A stretch of 64,000 nt of DNA from Eudorina sp. 2006-703-Eu-15 (Eukaryota; Chlorophyta; Chlorophyceae; Chlamydomonadales; Volvocaceae): assembly GCA_003117195.1 (NCBI GenBank), contig BDSI01000119.1, positions 147,378 to 211,377 of the forward strand, read 5' to 3'. Both the position numbers and the translations under genes were made by a program. Positions 1 to 12,400 of the stretch are shown piece by piece. The notes below the pieces were generated by a model. It was not told where the DNA came from. It made no database searches and saw only the letters and a program-made list of their open reading frames with translations. Numbering within the stretch: position 1 is the stretch's first letter; each line of letters starts with the position of its first letter.

Positions 1-535
1 GGTTGTCATGCGCCGACAGGGAGGGATGGGCGTTGGGTGGGTTGTCATGCGCGCAGGGAGGGGGGCGTTGGGTGGGTTGTCATGCGCCACAGGGAGGGAG
101 CGGGGACGTTGGGTGGGTTTTCATGCGCCACAGGGAGGGAGGGACGTTGGGTGGGTTTTCATGCGCCTCAGGGAGGGATGGGCGTTGGGTGGGTTGTCAT
201 GCGCCACAGGGAGGAAGGGAGTTGGGTGGGTTTTCATGCGCCACAGGGAGGGATGGGCGTTGGGTGGGTTGTCATGCGCCACAGGGAGGGATGGGCGTTG
301 GTGGGTTGTCATGCGCGACAGGGAGGGATGGGCGTTGGGTGGGTTGTCATGCGCCGCAGGGAGGGAGGGGCGTTGGGTGGGTTGTCATGCGCGACAGGGA
401 GGGATGGGCGTTGGGTGGGTTGTCATGCGCCACAGGGAGGGATGGGCGTTGGGTGGGTTGTCATGCGCGACAGGGAGATAGGGTGGGCGGGAGGTTGGGT
501 TGTCATGCGCCCCAGGGAGGGAGGGTGGGAGGACT
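1..535. repeat. 38-bp minisatellite array
   Basis: About fourteen imperfect tandem copies of a unit of about 38 bp containing TTGTCATGCGCCACAGGGAG followed by a G-rich half (GGGCGTTGGGTGG). Copies differ by single-base changes and small indels, so the open frames across it are repeat-driven and not genes. The array runs off the left edge of the window. Confidence 0.95.
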
Positions 536-3450
536 GGTTCGTTGTTGTCCGGGGCGGATGACACGGTTCGTGTCGTCCACCAGTCAGCGCGTTGTTCATC
601 GGGTCGACTGAGACCGACCGTCTTTGGATAGGCCCCGCGGGGCGGATGTGTTTGGGCAACGTTTAGATGTCCATGTGCATATTATTATTGTTGACCGTTT
701 GGGTCAAGAATCGAGTCTGTCAACTTGTCGTTGGGGTCGCTGCAGCCTGCTTGCGCCGTTTGCAAGGCGGGACCCGTGGCCTTTTGGTTGAGCGGAACCT
801 GGAGGAAGAACTTTGTTTGCTGATGAATGAGCGGCTCGTGCGCCATGTATGTATGTGTGTGTGTGCGGCCCGCAGTATTTGGGTATTTTTCCGCGCCTGT
901 CAAGCCGCTCCGGGACGACGTTGCTTTCGCGTTCCTATTCTATATCGCTGGTTGTTCCTGTTTGTTGCCAATGGGATGTTACTTCAATTTACCATATATC
1001 ATATCATTTGGTTATTGTGCATGTATGTGTATAAAGCGGGGCGATGAAGTTCTGCTCCGTTTTTTTTGCATGCGTGCGTGGTGACGCCCTGTCATCTGTT
1101 GGCAGCCGCGCCGGCCGCGATTCGTCCCAAGTCCGCGTTGCCGTGCGCGACCCGTTGGTCACTTTCCACAAACGCTCTTGGCAACCTTTTGATCCTGATA
1201 TTTCGATCATCGATTTACGTGTGAACATATTTTTGCAAAGGTCTCTTTTGTCTTGTACCGGACGCGTCCGATGCTGCGCGACTGTCAAAGTGGGTGTCCG
1301 TCTGTCAAGCGCATAACCAACCGGCCCCGGCAGGCCGATCAGTTTTCGGCTGCCGCAGACGACTGGCTCTAGCGCTATCTGCATCGTAGCGTGTGGTGTA
1401 TCGCTTTTGGTTTCATTTTGGTTTCCAACAACCCGGCGGCCCGGGAACTTGAATAACGAACGGCGCTCGGTGACAAATTGCTGGGCGGGTGACGATCGAC
1501 AATCGCCTCAAACCGGAAGAAAATCGACGCCGCGAGGGTATCAAGCAGGATCCGTCCAGCGGACGACCAACAAAATTGTTGGGCTCAGCAAGCAGGACGT
1601 GAGCTCACTGCCGGCTAGCGCACGCAGTTGATTGAGGCGCCGGGCGGCGGGGAGGCTTTCGTTGGCCGAGGCGCCTACCTACCAGCTTTTGAGGTTCTCG
1701 GCGGCGACCGCGGCGCGCGCCGCGTTTCTCCGTCATCAGCAGCTCGCAGCTCAATCGAATCGCGGTCCAATCCAATCGCGGCCCGCAGCCGAGGGCTCCT
1801 CCCTCGGTGTCGCTCTCGACCTCGCGGAAACTCGCACGGCCGCATCACTCGCGATCACCGAGGACTTCTCCAACATCGTCATCATCATCATCACCATCAT
1901 CATCACCATCAGTAGCAGCAGCATCTCCTCCACACTGGACAGCTAGACCTACATCGTCTCAACGTGTTCCCTGGGACGACGTTGCGCGGCACCGCAGCTA
2001 GCGGGACAGAGACTTCTGTCGCAGACCGCGGACTGACGGCGCTCCATCCATCCGTCCGCTCACACATCCGCGGTTCCGCGTTTTTTGGCGCCGGCAAGTG
2101 AAAGCAGCTGCAGTCGATCCGCTGCTGCCGTGTCCGCTGCTTTTCAACGGCTACTACTTCACCGCTCGGAGGTGAACTGTTCCGTCGGTCGCCGAATCTC
2201 CCGAATCTATCTGCAAGCAAGCAAGCAACCAACACCTCGCGGTAAGCCGTGCACGCGCAACGCTCTGTTTTGTAGCGAGGCTGCTGTGACTGCCGCAAAC
2301 GCGCAGTTCTGCAAATGCATGCCTCACCTCACCTTGCCGCTTGTTTTTGCATTTTTGGTTTATTGGTAGTTGTGCATGCGTTTCATGAGTCTGAGGAGCC
2401 GCTCGGCAGGCAGGCGTTGGTGCTGTTTTTTTTGTTGCATTGGCGGGGTCTACCTGACCAGCAGCTCGCCCCCCATTTTTATCCGCCTCGCCCCGCCCCA
2501 CCTCATCTCATTTTTATCCGCCTCGCCCCCGCCCTACCTGCTGCGTCCCTGTCGTTGCTCCCTCGCAGGGGGGCAGTCTCGAGGCGGACCTCTGACCCGA
2601 CCACATCCCTCCATTCTCGGAGGCAGACCGGCCGCTGCGGTTTTTAGGGTTTACGGCGTCGTCTGACCGCCGCCCCGCGATCCCCGTACAGCGCTCGTGT
2701 GCACCGCACTGTACGACACCGTACCGTACTGCTAGCAGGAAGCAGTGCTTCCGGTGGCGGTGGTCGTGCCACGGGACACGCAACGCGACGAAACGCAACG
2801 CATCCAGTCGACCGCATCATCAGCTGCTGTGACTGCTGCTGTTCGGGCCTCGGGCCCGAACTGAGCCCGAACTGAGAGAGCTGCTTGGTAGTGGTAGTGG
2901 TAGAAGAAGGGGTAGCTGAGTGGCTTTTGAGTGGCGGTGGGAGGAGGAGGAGGCGCAGCGCACCTCCCGAGAGGCATTGCGGCTCTGCAGGCAGCCAGCC
3001 AGCCAGCCAGCCCTCCCTCCCTCCCTGCAGCGGCGGCGGCCCTCTGCTCTCCCTCGGCGCCTCGCCGCATGCGGAGGCTGAGGGGCTGCTGCGCGACCCA
3101 CACAGCAGCAGCAGTAGCAGCAGTAGCAGCAGTAGCAGCAGCAGCAGCAGCCGCTCGCGGAGCAGCAGTAGCAGCCCGGGGCGCAGGAGAAGGAGGAGGA
3201 GGTGGAGCAGCAGCAGCAGCAGCGTCAGAAGCGGAGGCGGCGGAGGCCGCGGCACACGCCGCGGCAGAAGCGGCGGCTGTCGCAGTCGCAGTAGCTGCGG
3301 GGGTAGGTACACGGCGTCCGGGGAGCAGAGGTTCGGAGCAGTGGTGGTGAATTGGAGGATTGGAGGACGAGGAGCGGCGCAGCAGGGTGGTGCCAATCAC
3401 CACCCTCGATCATTGACAGCAGTTGACCGTTGGTAGTTTGAATTTGGTTG
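536..3450. other. intergenic / upstream region of RLK-1
   Basis: No gene is recognised here. A moderately AT-richer stretch (about 650-1500) gives way to GC-rich DNA with a trinucleotide ATC/CAT run (1874-1911) and AGC/GGC-rich low-complexity sequence from about 2900 to 3300. Open frames on both strands over 2640-3440 encode only homopolymeric Ser, Ala, Leu or Arg. The 5' UTR and promoter of RLK-1 should lie in the right half, but no core promoter element could be assigned. Confidence 0.6.
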
Positions 3451-6400
3451 ATGCGGAGTCCTCGAAGACAGCCTCGGCCCGGGTGGCGGGGCTCCCAGGA
3501 GTCCCATGGGTCGCAGCTCGTCCCGAATAAGGATAATGACGCGATGTCGGCGAGCTGTTGTAGCAGCAGCAGTAGCAGCAGTAGCAGTAGCAGCAGCAGT
3601 AGCACCATCTGTCGGCGCTTCCCTGCTGGGCCGCTCAGCGAAGTGATGCAGCAGCGTCGGCGCAGCGGCGTCCGGGGTTTTAACACAAAGGCGCTGGCCG
3701 TACTGGCGGCGGCGACGTTCCTGGCGGCGGCGGCGGCGGCCCTGCCCACTGCCGCCGCCGCCGCCGCCACCGGAGCCGCCGCCGCAACGGTTGTTTACAG
3801 CGGCGGCGGGAGCGGGGCCGGTCAGGGGCTGTACACGGCGCCGCCGTCGCTGCGGCTGGCGAGGCCGCTGCTGCCGATGCCATTCCGAGCTCCTCGCAAC
3901 GCGGCGACGTCGGCTGACGGCGTTCGGCGCCGCAGCGTTGGCGACGGCGGCGGCGCCAGTGACGACGGCGGCGGCGGGAAAGGTCGTACTTTACTGGCGG
4001 CGTTGACAATACCACCGCACCCGACGCCGCCGCCGGAACCTTCCCCACTTCCGCCGCCGCTGCCGGCGGCGGCGGCGGCGGCCCTTCCGCCGGCGGCGAC
4101 CACCGTACCGAAGCCGGCTCCCAGCGCCCCGGCGCCTGGCGGCGGCAAAGGGCCGCCGCTTAGCAGCGTCGCCAGCGTCCTGGCGCCGGCGTTTGGCGTG
4201 AGCGGAGTCGGCGCCTCCGGCGCCCCCGCCGCCGCTGCAACACCCGCTCCCGCGTCCGATTCCGCCGCCGACGCCGCCGCCGGGGGCGACCTGTACGATC
4301 AGCTGATCCAGGGAACCCTTCCCAGCGCGTACGGCGAATGCGGTGGGCCGGCGCCGCCACTGTCGTGTCGTCCCGGCAGGCAGTACGACAGTGACGCCCC
4401 TAACGGGACCGCCGGAAACCTGGATGGCGGCCGCCGCCGCCGCCTCCGTCGCCTCCGTCGCCTCCGTCGGAGTCGCGTGCTGCTGTCGGCGCCGGCGGCG
4501 GCCGCGGTCAACAGCAGCACAGCGTCGCCGGCGGCCGCGGTCAACATGTCCGCCTGTGCCGTACTGTTGCAGTACGCCGCGGGGGTAGGCGACCCGACGC
4601 TGGCGGCGGCGGCGGCGGCGGTGGTGCCGTCGGATTCCTTCGAGGCGTCTTGGCGGCTCCTCCCGACGGTGGCAGCGGTGAGTTTGGCGCCATCGGGATC
4701 CTCCCGACGACCGCGGACGCCTCACGATGTCATGAACGCACCCACCTCACTGCACCTCAAGTTACCCCGTTGCACACACATGCACACACACGCTCCATAA
4801 GGCCCGTCACCACTCCACGACGGTCGAGTGTTGGGCCGCGTGCTCGCCTGCCCGCCTGCCCGCCTGCCCGCCTGCCCGCCTGCCCGCCTGCCCGCCTGCC
4901 CGCCTGCCCGCCTGCCCGCCTGCCCGCCTGCCCGCCTGCCCGCCTGCCCGCCTGCCCGCCTAGTCCGCCTGCCCGCCTAGTCCGCCTGCCCGCCTAGTCC
5001 GCCTAGTCCGCCGTACCGCGGCAACCATCTCCGAACCGCCCCGCCGTCCCCCCCTGCCCCCGCCCTCCCCAGCTGCCCGCCATCCACTCCTGGGCCATGG
5101 GCTGGGACTTCGCTGCGGGGGAGCGGTTGGTGTCCACCCGCGATGTGTTCAGCGACACGGGGGGCGGACACGCGCAGCCGGGGACGCAGCCGGCGGACGT
5201 AACGGCGGTCACACAGGTGGGGGTGAATGTGTGTGTGGGGGGGGGGGGCCCGCTGCGGGGGGTTGGGGGTGGGGAGCCTGCCCGCTGCTGCCTCTTCCTG
5301 CCGCGAATCTTAAATCTTCAATCATCAGCTACGTCTACCAATTTCTTTCCTAATCTCTTCCTCCCTGTGTATGCCGTGCCGCCGGGTGTTTTTGTCACCC
5401 TTCCTCCCTCCCTCCCTCTGCCTACCTCCCCCGCGGGGGGCTATCCGCCGTAGGGGAAGGAGCCAGCCGGGGTGGGGAACCTCAGCAGCATCAGCCACCC
5501 CTTCCAGAGCGTCGCAGTGCTGGGTGAGCGGACACCGGGGGACCCACGGGTCGGTTGCCCCATGGGATGGGAGTGGGACTGGGAGGCGGTGGCGGCCGCG
5601 TGAGGCGAGTTGGCAGCGCCCACCCCTGGACCGGCCGCCCGCCCGCCCGGTGGGGCAACGGCATGAGGCTGGCAGGCCCCACCCGCCGCATTCGCATTGC
5701 CTCCCGCCGCCTTCCGACCGCCTCCCGCCACCACCACAAGTCCACATCTCCACAACCACCACCAACTGCCAGCTGACCAAATCCCCACCCACGCCACCAC
5801 GCGGCGACTCAATCCGCCCTCCTAGAGTAGCGCCACCGTCCCCACCGTCCCCAACGTCGCACCCCCCTCCCGCCCGCCCCCTCCACGCCCGCACAGGCAA
5901 CGGCACGCTGGTGGCTGGCGGCCCCGCCCTGTCCTTCAGCTTGGTGGGGCGGAAGGGGCCGCCGGACCCCAGCAGCAGCAGCGGCAACGCCTCCACCGCC
6001 ACCTCCACTCAGCAGGCCAAGGCTCCCTCGTCTTCCTCCTCTCGCGCGCCTTCCCCTCCGCCGCCGGTGCCGCTGCCGGTGCCGCTGCTGGACGGCCCTC
6101 CGTCCGCGCCCCTGCGGATCGGTGCCCCCTCCGCCGTGTGGCTGAACAACCTGGTGTGCAGCCCACTGCCGGACTCGCTGCCTGGGACTGCCGGGGTGGG
6201 TCGGTGGGTGGGTGGATGGATGGGTGGATGGATGGGTTAACGTAGAGACGAAAAGACGCAATGAGATGGGGCGTGGAGGGAGGGAGGGGGGGAGGGGCAG
6301 CGCCGTTTATCGGTTTGTTGGTTTCGCTGTCTTTATTGACAACAAGGGTGAGGGGCGTGGGCCCTTAACGCCCCTCACCCCTCTTTAGAGAGATGTCACG

Positions 6401-9400
6401 ATCTCGGTACATCACAGGTTGGACGAGAGCGCACACTGGTCGGCTGCCGCCGCGTCACGAATATGCCGTACGCCGTACATCGTACACACCGCCTCTCCGT
6501 ACCCCCTGCTGTCCCCTCCGCCCTCCCCCGCCCCGCAGGAGCCCGGGTGGGTGGGCGGCGCTGCGGGGTCGCCGGAGGAGGGCGACCCGGCGGGGGGCCC
6601 TATGGTTGCCGTACCGCTGCTGACGGAGTTTCCCCGCCTGCTGGAGGTGGGTGGGTGGGTGGGTGGGTGAAGGGGAGGAGGAGCAGCGGGGACGTGATTC
6701 CATTTTGCCCCCTCCCTTGCCTGCCTCCCCCGCGGGGGCCACGGGATGTCTGCTGAGGGGGAAGGTTGCCGGGGGGGAAACAGGGAACGTGTGTGTGTGT
6801 TGGTGCGTGTGTGTGTGATTTAGAGGTGTGTGTGTGTGTGTTTGCGTGTGTGTGTGCGTGTGTGTGGGGGGGTTGATGCAATTTTGCGCTCGCGGTGCGG
6901 GAGGTGAGGCGGTGGGGTAGGGGCCGTCGAGGGGGCGTACGGATAGGGAGCGGGCGCAGAAGGGAGGCGCCGGCGCCGGGCCCAACTCCCAACTACCAAC
7001 TGCCAGCTGACGTCGCTTTGACTCCTGGGTCCTGGTTCGCGAACCGCGCAGGTGTCGTACATGCCCATCACCTACATCTACAACGCCAGTTTTAACGGCA
7101 GCCGTAGCAACAGCAGTAGCAACAGCAGTAGCAACAGCAGTAGCAACAGCAGTAGCAACAGCAGTAGCAACAGCAGTAGCAACAGCAGTAGCAACAGCAG
7201 TAGCAACAGCAGTAGCAACAGCAGTAGCAACAGCAGCAGCAGCAGCAGCACCAGCACCAGCGACGGCGGGCTCGGGGGATCAGGAGGAGTGGAAGGGGAA
7301 GTGGGAGGAGCCAACGCCACCCTCGCGTCGTACCGTACCTTCACCCAGATGTACATCAGGTGGGTGCCGTACATCAAGGCTGTATACAGCTCAACGCGTC
7401 GGGATTCGTGCCATGCCTGAAACGGGTCTGTTACAAACCGCAGCAAACACCTAGTCGTCGCTGCCGGCCCTTTCCTGCATGCCCGTCCCAACCACCAACT
7501 GCCAACTGTCCTACCTGTCAGGATCACCAACACGGGCAGCCCCCAGGAGGTGCCCCTGGAGTCGATTCAGGTACGTACGGTTGGTCCGCTTTGGCTGCTC
7601 GTCCATCTTTTGGACGTCAATTGTGTTTTGACCTGTGCTGTATTAAGTCTTATTAATTTGTCGCTGTCTGACGAGCTTCTTCTTCGGCGAACGTATCTGG
7701 ATCCAAACGCCCAGAGTTTATCGAATCCAGATCTCGGCCGTGGCCCTCGCCCCGCCCGGGATCTGGATCCTGGATCCCCCGCAGTTGCAATACTGGTTCG
7801 AGGGCCCGCACGACGAGGGGGAGGAGGACGAGGAGGAGGAGGGCAGCGATGGCGACGGCCGAGACCTGCCCTTCACCCTGTCTTGCTCCGACATCAGTCC
7901 GCGACTGCGTGAGTCCAATCCTTTTCATCATGTTCACTTTCATCTTTCATCGTTTTTCATCTTTCAGCGGCGAAATGTTCAGTGGACAACCCCATCTCCC
8001 GTCCCCCGCGGCTCGAAGCGCTCCCCATGACCCTATCCGTCTGTCTCTGCGCACCCCCATGAGTGGTAGAAACAAAAAATCCCGATACCCCCAGTTCCCA
8101 TCACCCCTCAGCTCGCATAGCTCCCCCCCCAAAGCAGCGCAGTGTAAATATGTCTACCTACATACCCCCCTCCCAGCCCGTGATCCACCCATCTGATGCC
8201 GTACATCCCCCGGTATACCTCTTTCCCTCCCGCGCTGTCTCTCCCCCGTGCGCTGGCGCTCGCAGGCGGCGGCTGTGGCGCGCTGACGTGGCGGGTCAGC
8301 GTCGGTCTCCCTGGAGTCAGGGGCGCCCAGTATGTGTTGGCGGTGGGGTTTGCTCCAGGGGCGGGAGTCCTGCGGCCGCAGCAGCCCAACACCACCAATG
8401 GCATCCCCGCCACCAATACCACCACCAACAACAACAGCAGCAAGAGCAACCAGCTGGACTATGTGGAGATGATTCTGGCGATTGAGACGCGGGATGAGGC
8501 CTGGATGGATGCGAAGGAGGACTACAGGTGCGGGGGCGGGGGCGGGTTGTCGGTTTGCGGGGGCGGGGGCGGGGGCGGGGGCGACTGCGTGTATGTGTAT
8601 CGCTTGCAAGTTGCAACGTACGGGCCCCGATGCGTGTCGAACCAAACCCGTCATCCCCCCGTAGAGCTCCTCCCCTTACGAACCCGCCCCGCGCGGCCCC
8701 TCTCCGCAGCTACCTGGACATGCCTGTCATCGGGCAGAAGCCCATCTCGGACGGCGGTTTCGGAGCCGGAGTGGGTTTGGTACTGCTGCGGGAGCAGATG
8801 CCCAACCCCAGGTGGGGTGGGGTGCGGTGCGATGCGGTGCGGTGCAGGAGGAGTTTCGGATGGAGTGCGGGTTTAGATTTGACATGATCGTCACAAACGT
8901 ATATATGTGCTACCAGCGGGGGACAAATAAAGGAAAATTAAACCCAAAAGCGAACCCGGGGGTCACGTGCGCCACGGCGGTTGGGCATCTCTGGAGAGGG
9001 GATCTCGAAAGGGATCAATCAACCCCCACCACCCACCTGGTGCAGTCGAGTCTTTATCGGATGTATTTGCTGCTGCCAGCGCAATATATCCACAAGTTTC
9101 CCCACCATCCCGCCCGCCCCAGGATGCCCGCCTACCTGGGGGGAGTGATCGCCTGGGGCTCACCGCCCGCAGCCTCCCCCGCACCGACCGCCGCCGCCAC
9201 CGGGCCCCCGCCAACCCGGGGGGCCCCTGTGATGTCGGATCTGGACCCGGATCCAGATCTGGATCTGGATCCGGATCGAGTTCTCGAGGCGCTCAATTCG
9301 GAGCTGCCCCCTGGCATGTCCTGCAGGCAGCTGACGGACGGGTCCCTGGTGGGTACGGCGGCGGCGCGGCGGTACTGCGGCCATGGCCGTACAGCGTACA

Positions 9401-12400
9401 TCCCTGCACGTGTGTGTATTTGAAACGTCGACACCCGCCAACAGACCCGCGTGCGTCATGTGTGCATGTGTGTGTCGTACAGAGGCCGCCAAAGGGGCAG
9501 CTTCTTACCGTGGCCGTCGATGACCCTGCGCAGCCGCTGTCTTAGCGACCTGTTAGGGGACTTAGCGACCCCAGCCATCTGCCTGTTCACGCGCCGCAAC
9601 TAACCCCTCGCCACACCTCCCCAACATTCCCCATCATCGTTTGACAGAGTTGCGGCGTCGTGAAGTCGTACTGCTGCAGTACGACGGACCGGTGGGTCAC
9701 GGACGTGCCGCCGCCCGTGCAAGCCACCCACAAATTGAACACCACCACCAGCGGCCCCGACAGCGGCAACACCGCCGCCGCCCACATGTCCTCCACGGCC
9801 CCCGCGACGGTCTCCTCCTCCGCCAACAACACCGCGATGTCGTCCGGCGGCATTGTGGCCAACACCACTGCCGCCGCCACCTCTAACCGGACCGCCTGCT
9901 GCGAGAGCTCCTCCGCCGACAACGCCGCGAGCAGCGGCAAGCTCCATGATACCGCCGTCGGGGGTTTCAACGGCAGCGCCGTCGGCATCCCGCCGCCATC
10001 GAAGGCGGGTGTCGGCAACGCCAACAGCAGCAGCGCCAGCGGGGGCGCCGCGCCGCGCGTGGGCGGCGGAGGCGGAGGCGGAGGCGTCGCCTCCGCTGCC
10101 GCCTTGGCTGCCGCATCCAACGTCAGCGCCGACGGCGCGCCGGCGGCGGCGAGCACCGCCGCCGCCGCCGCTGCAGCCCCGAGGCACCTCTTGGGTTCTG
10201 GCGGCGTCGGCGTCGACGTCGGCAACGACGGTGATGAGGTGTACGGCGCTTTGATGACGGGAGAGCGGCCCAGCGGCGGCGGCGCCGCCGCCGCCGCAGC
10301 CCTAAGCGGGGCCGGCCGCCGCCTGACGGCCGCCGTCAGCCACCTGCGCAACCCCGCTTCGCCTAATCGGTCGCCGCCGCTTGAGGTCGTGCTCATGTCT
10401 GGCCAAGGGTACGGCGACTGTACGGCAGACCGCCTCCGTCGCCGTCAGCTGTTGCAGGCCAACGACTCGACGTCGGCGGAGGCGACGTCGGACCTGCAGC
10501 AGCGGATCTCGAGTGCCTCCGCCAACGGCTCCGCCACGACGGCCGTCGTGAACGCCAGCGCGTGTGCCGTACGACTGCAGTACAGCGCCGGCGTGGGCGA
10601 CCCGACGGACCCCTCCTCGGTGCCCGTGTTCCAGGGGCTGTGGAAGATGAGTCCCTCGCCGCAGGTGGGTGCGGTGCGGAGGTCGCCAGGATGCTTCCGT
10701 ACTCGATGCCGTACTGAATTCCGTACTCGATCACGTCATCATAAGCACGCACATATCCCGATATCCGCGCGCGCGCGCCTCACCCCAACCGCCAACCGCC
10801 AGCCGCGCCATTTCTAGTTTCCTAGCTCCATCCGCCTCTCGCCCTCCCCTTGTCCTCCCTCCCTCCCTTGTATATCCCTCCCTCCCTCCCTTGTATATCC
10901 CTCCCTCCCTGCCGTCCCGCCGCCCTCCCCAGCTCCCCGCCATCCGCTCCTGGGCACTGGGCTGGGACTTTGCGGCGGGCGAGCGGCTGGTGTCCAGCAA
11001 GGATGTGTTCAGCGACACGGGGGGAGGGCCCCCGCAGCCGGGGACGCAGCCGGCGGACGTCACCGCGGTGACTCTGCAGGTGCTATGTGTATGTGTGTGT
11101 GTGTGTGTGGGGGGGGGGGGTTGCTGAAGGCTGCGGTGCGGGTCGGGTGGGGTGCGGGTGGGGTTGAAACGAAAAACAGCCCAGACCCCCCCCAGCCCGG
11201 CACCCGGTGCGGGCGGGGTGAGGGGCCCCTCCACGGTTAACCACCTCCACGGTTTGCTCACTGGGTATCTACCGTTGGCGCACCGTTGGACGACCGTTAG
11301 CTCACAGCCGTCCTCCGCTCCCAGTTAGGGTCAGCCCCTGCCCGCCTTGGGTTCCCCCTCGCCCTCTGCCCTGATCCGCCCCTTCCACCGCTCCTCCTCA
11401 TCCTCCGCCTCATTAACTTCCACCGGTGCCCCTCCACCGGTGCCGCCGCCGCCGCCGCCGCCGCCGCCCCCGGTTCCCCATCGGTTCCCCAATCCTTACC
11501 CCCCAGGACGCCTGGCCGGGGGGCACCATCAGCCGCCCCTTCCAGAGCGTCGCAGTGCTGGGTGAGCGGGCGCCGGGGGACCCACGGGTCGGTTGCCCCA
11601 TGGGGTGGAATTCATGAATCCTTTGGACTATTTGATTGAATGGATATTGCCAAGGAAGGGTCCGGAGCCCACCAAGAAACACCTCCAGTTGGGGATCAGA
11701 AGGCGATGTTGGGCGGTCCCCTGGTTCGATTCGACGTGTTGAGCGATGCGTGCGCGCGTACGGCACAGTACGGGGCAGTCCGTACTCTGCGCAGATTGGG
11801 CAGTAATTCGGCCCAATCAACCAATCAAACGGCTCAAAGAAACCTACTGCTGGTGAACCAACCACTCAACCAACCAACCGCATCCCGCGTGAATCATCCA
11901 CGCAGGTAACGGCACACTGGTTGCCGGCGGCCCTTCCCTCACCTTCGCTCTGATGGCATCCATGGGGCCGTCCGCGCCGGGGTCCTCCTCGTCCGCCTCC
12001 GGCTCCGTCTCCGCCTCGTCCCCCTCCTCGTCCTCCTCGCCGTCGTCCCCCTCCTCCGCCTCCTCCTCCTCCTCGCCGGCGCTGTTCACCGGGTCCCCCT
12101 CCGCGCCGCTGCGGGTGGCCCCCGTCACCTCGGTCTACCTGAACAACATGCAGTGCATCCCTCTAGGGGACCTGACCAAGTTCATTACGGTGGGGGTCGC
12201 GCGCGGGGGCCGGACGACGCGCGAGTTAGGGGTGGATCCAGTAACCCGCCGATACCGCGAAACACCCTATCACGTGCACTTCTGTAAGACACGATAATAC
12301 TTAACTATAACTATAAGATCTACAAACCCATGGATGTGCCCCGATGTGCTTTTATCCGTGTGACAAGCTTGTCCGTGTCATTGGTGTCCGTGGCTGTGTC

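Noticed and set aside
1..535. CRISPR-like regular array
   Set aside because: Units are contiguous imperfect tandem copies with no unique spacers, and the setting is eukaryotic, so it is a minisatellite.
2644..3403. Pro/Leu- and Ala-rich proteins on both strands upstream of RLK-1
   Set aside because: Composition is driven by GGC/AGC microsatellites and the frames overlap each other; no domain or paralog support.
7078..7533. Leucine-rich protein on the - strand
   Set aside because: The poly-Leu frame is the antisense of the SNSS coding repeat in exon 7052-7359.
4554..12156. COBRA proteins as the first choice for the CBM2-like modules
   Set aside because: The W-x-L-x-W signature fits COBRA, but the bounding Cys pair and NGTLxxGGxSLxF strand fit CBM2 better; COBRA-like is kept as an alternative.
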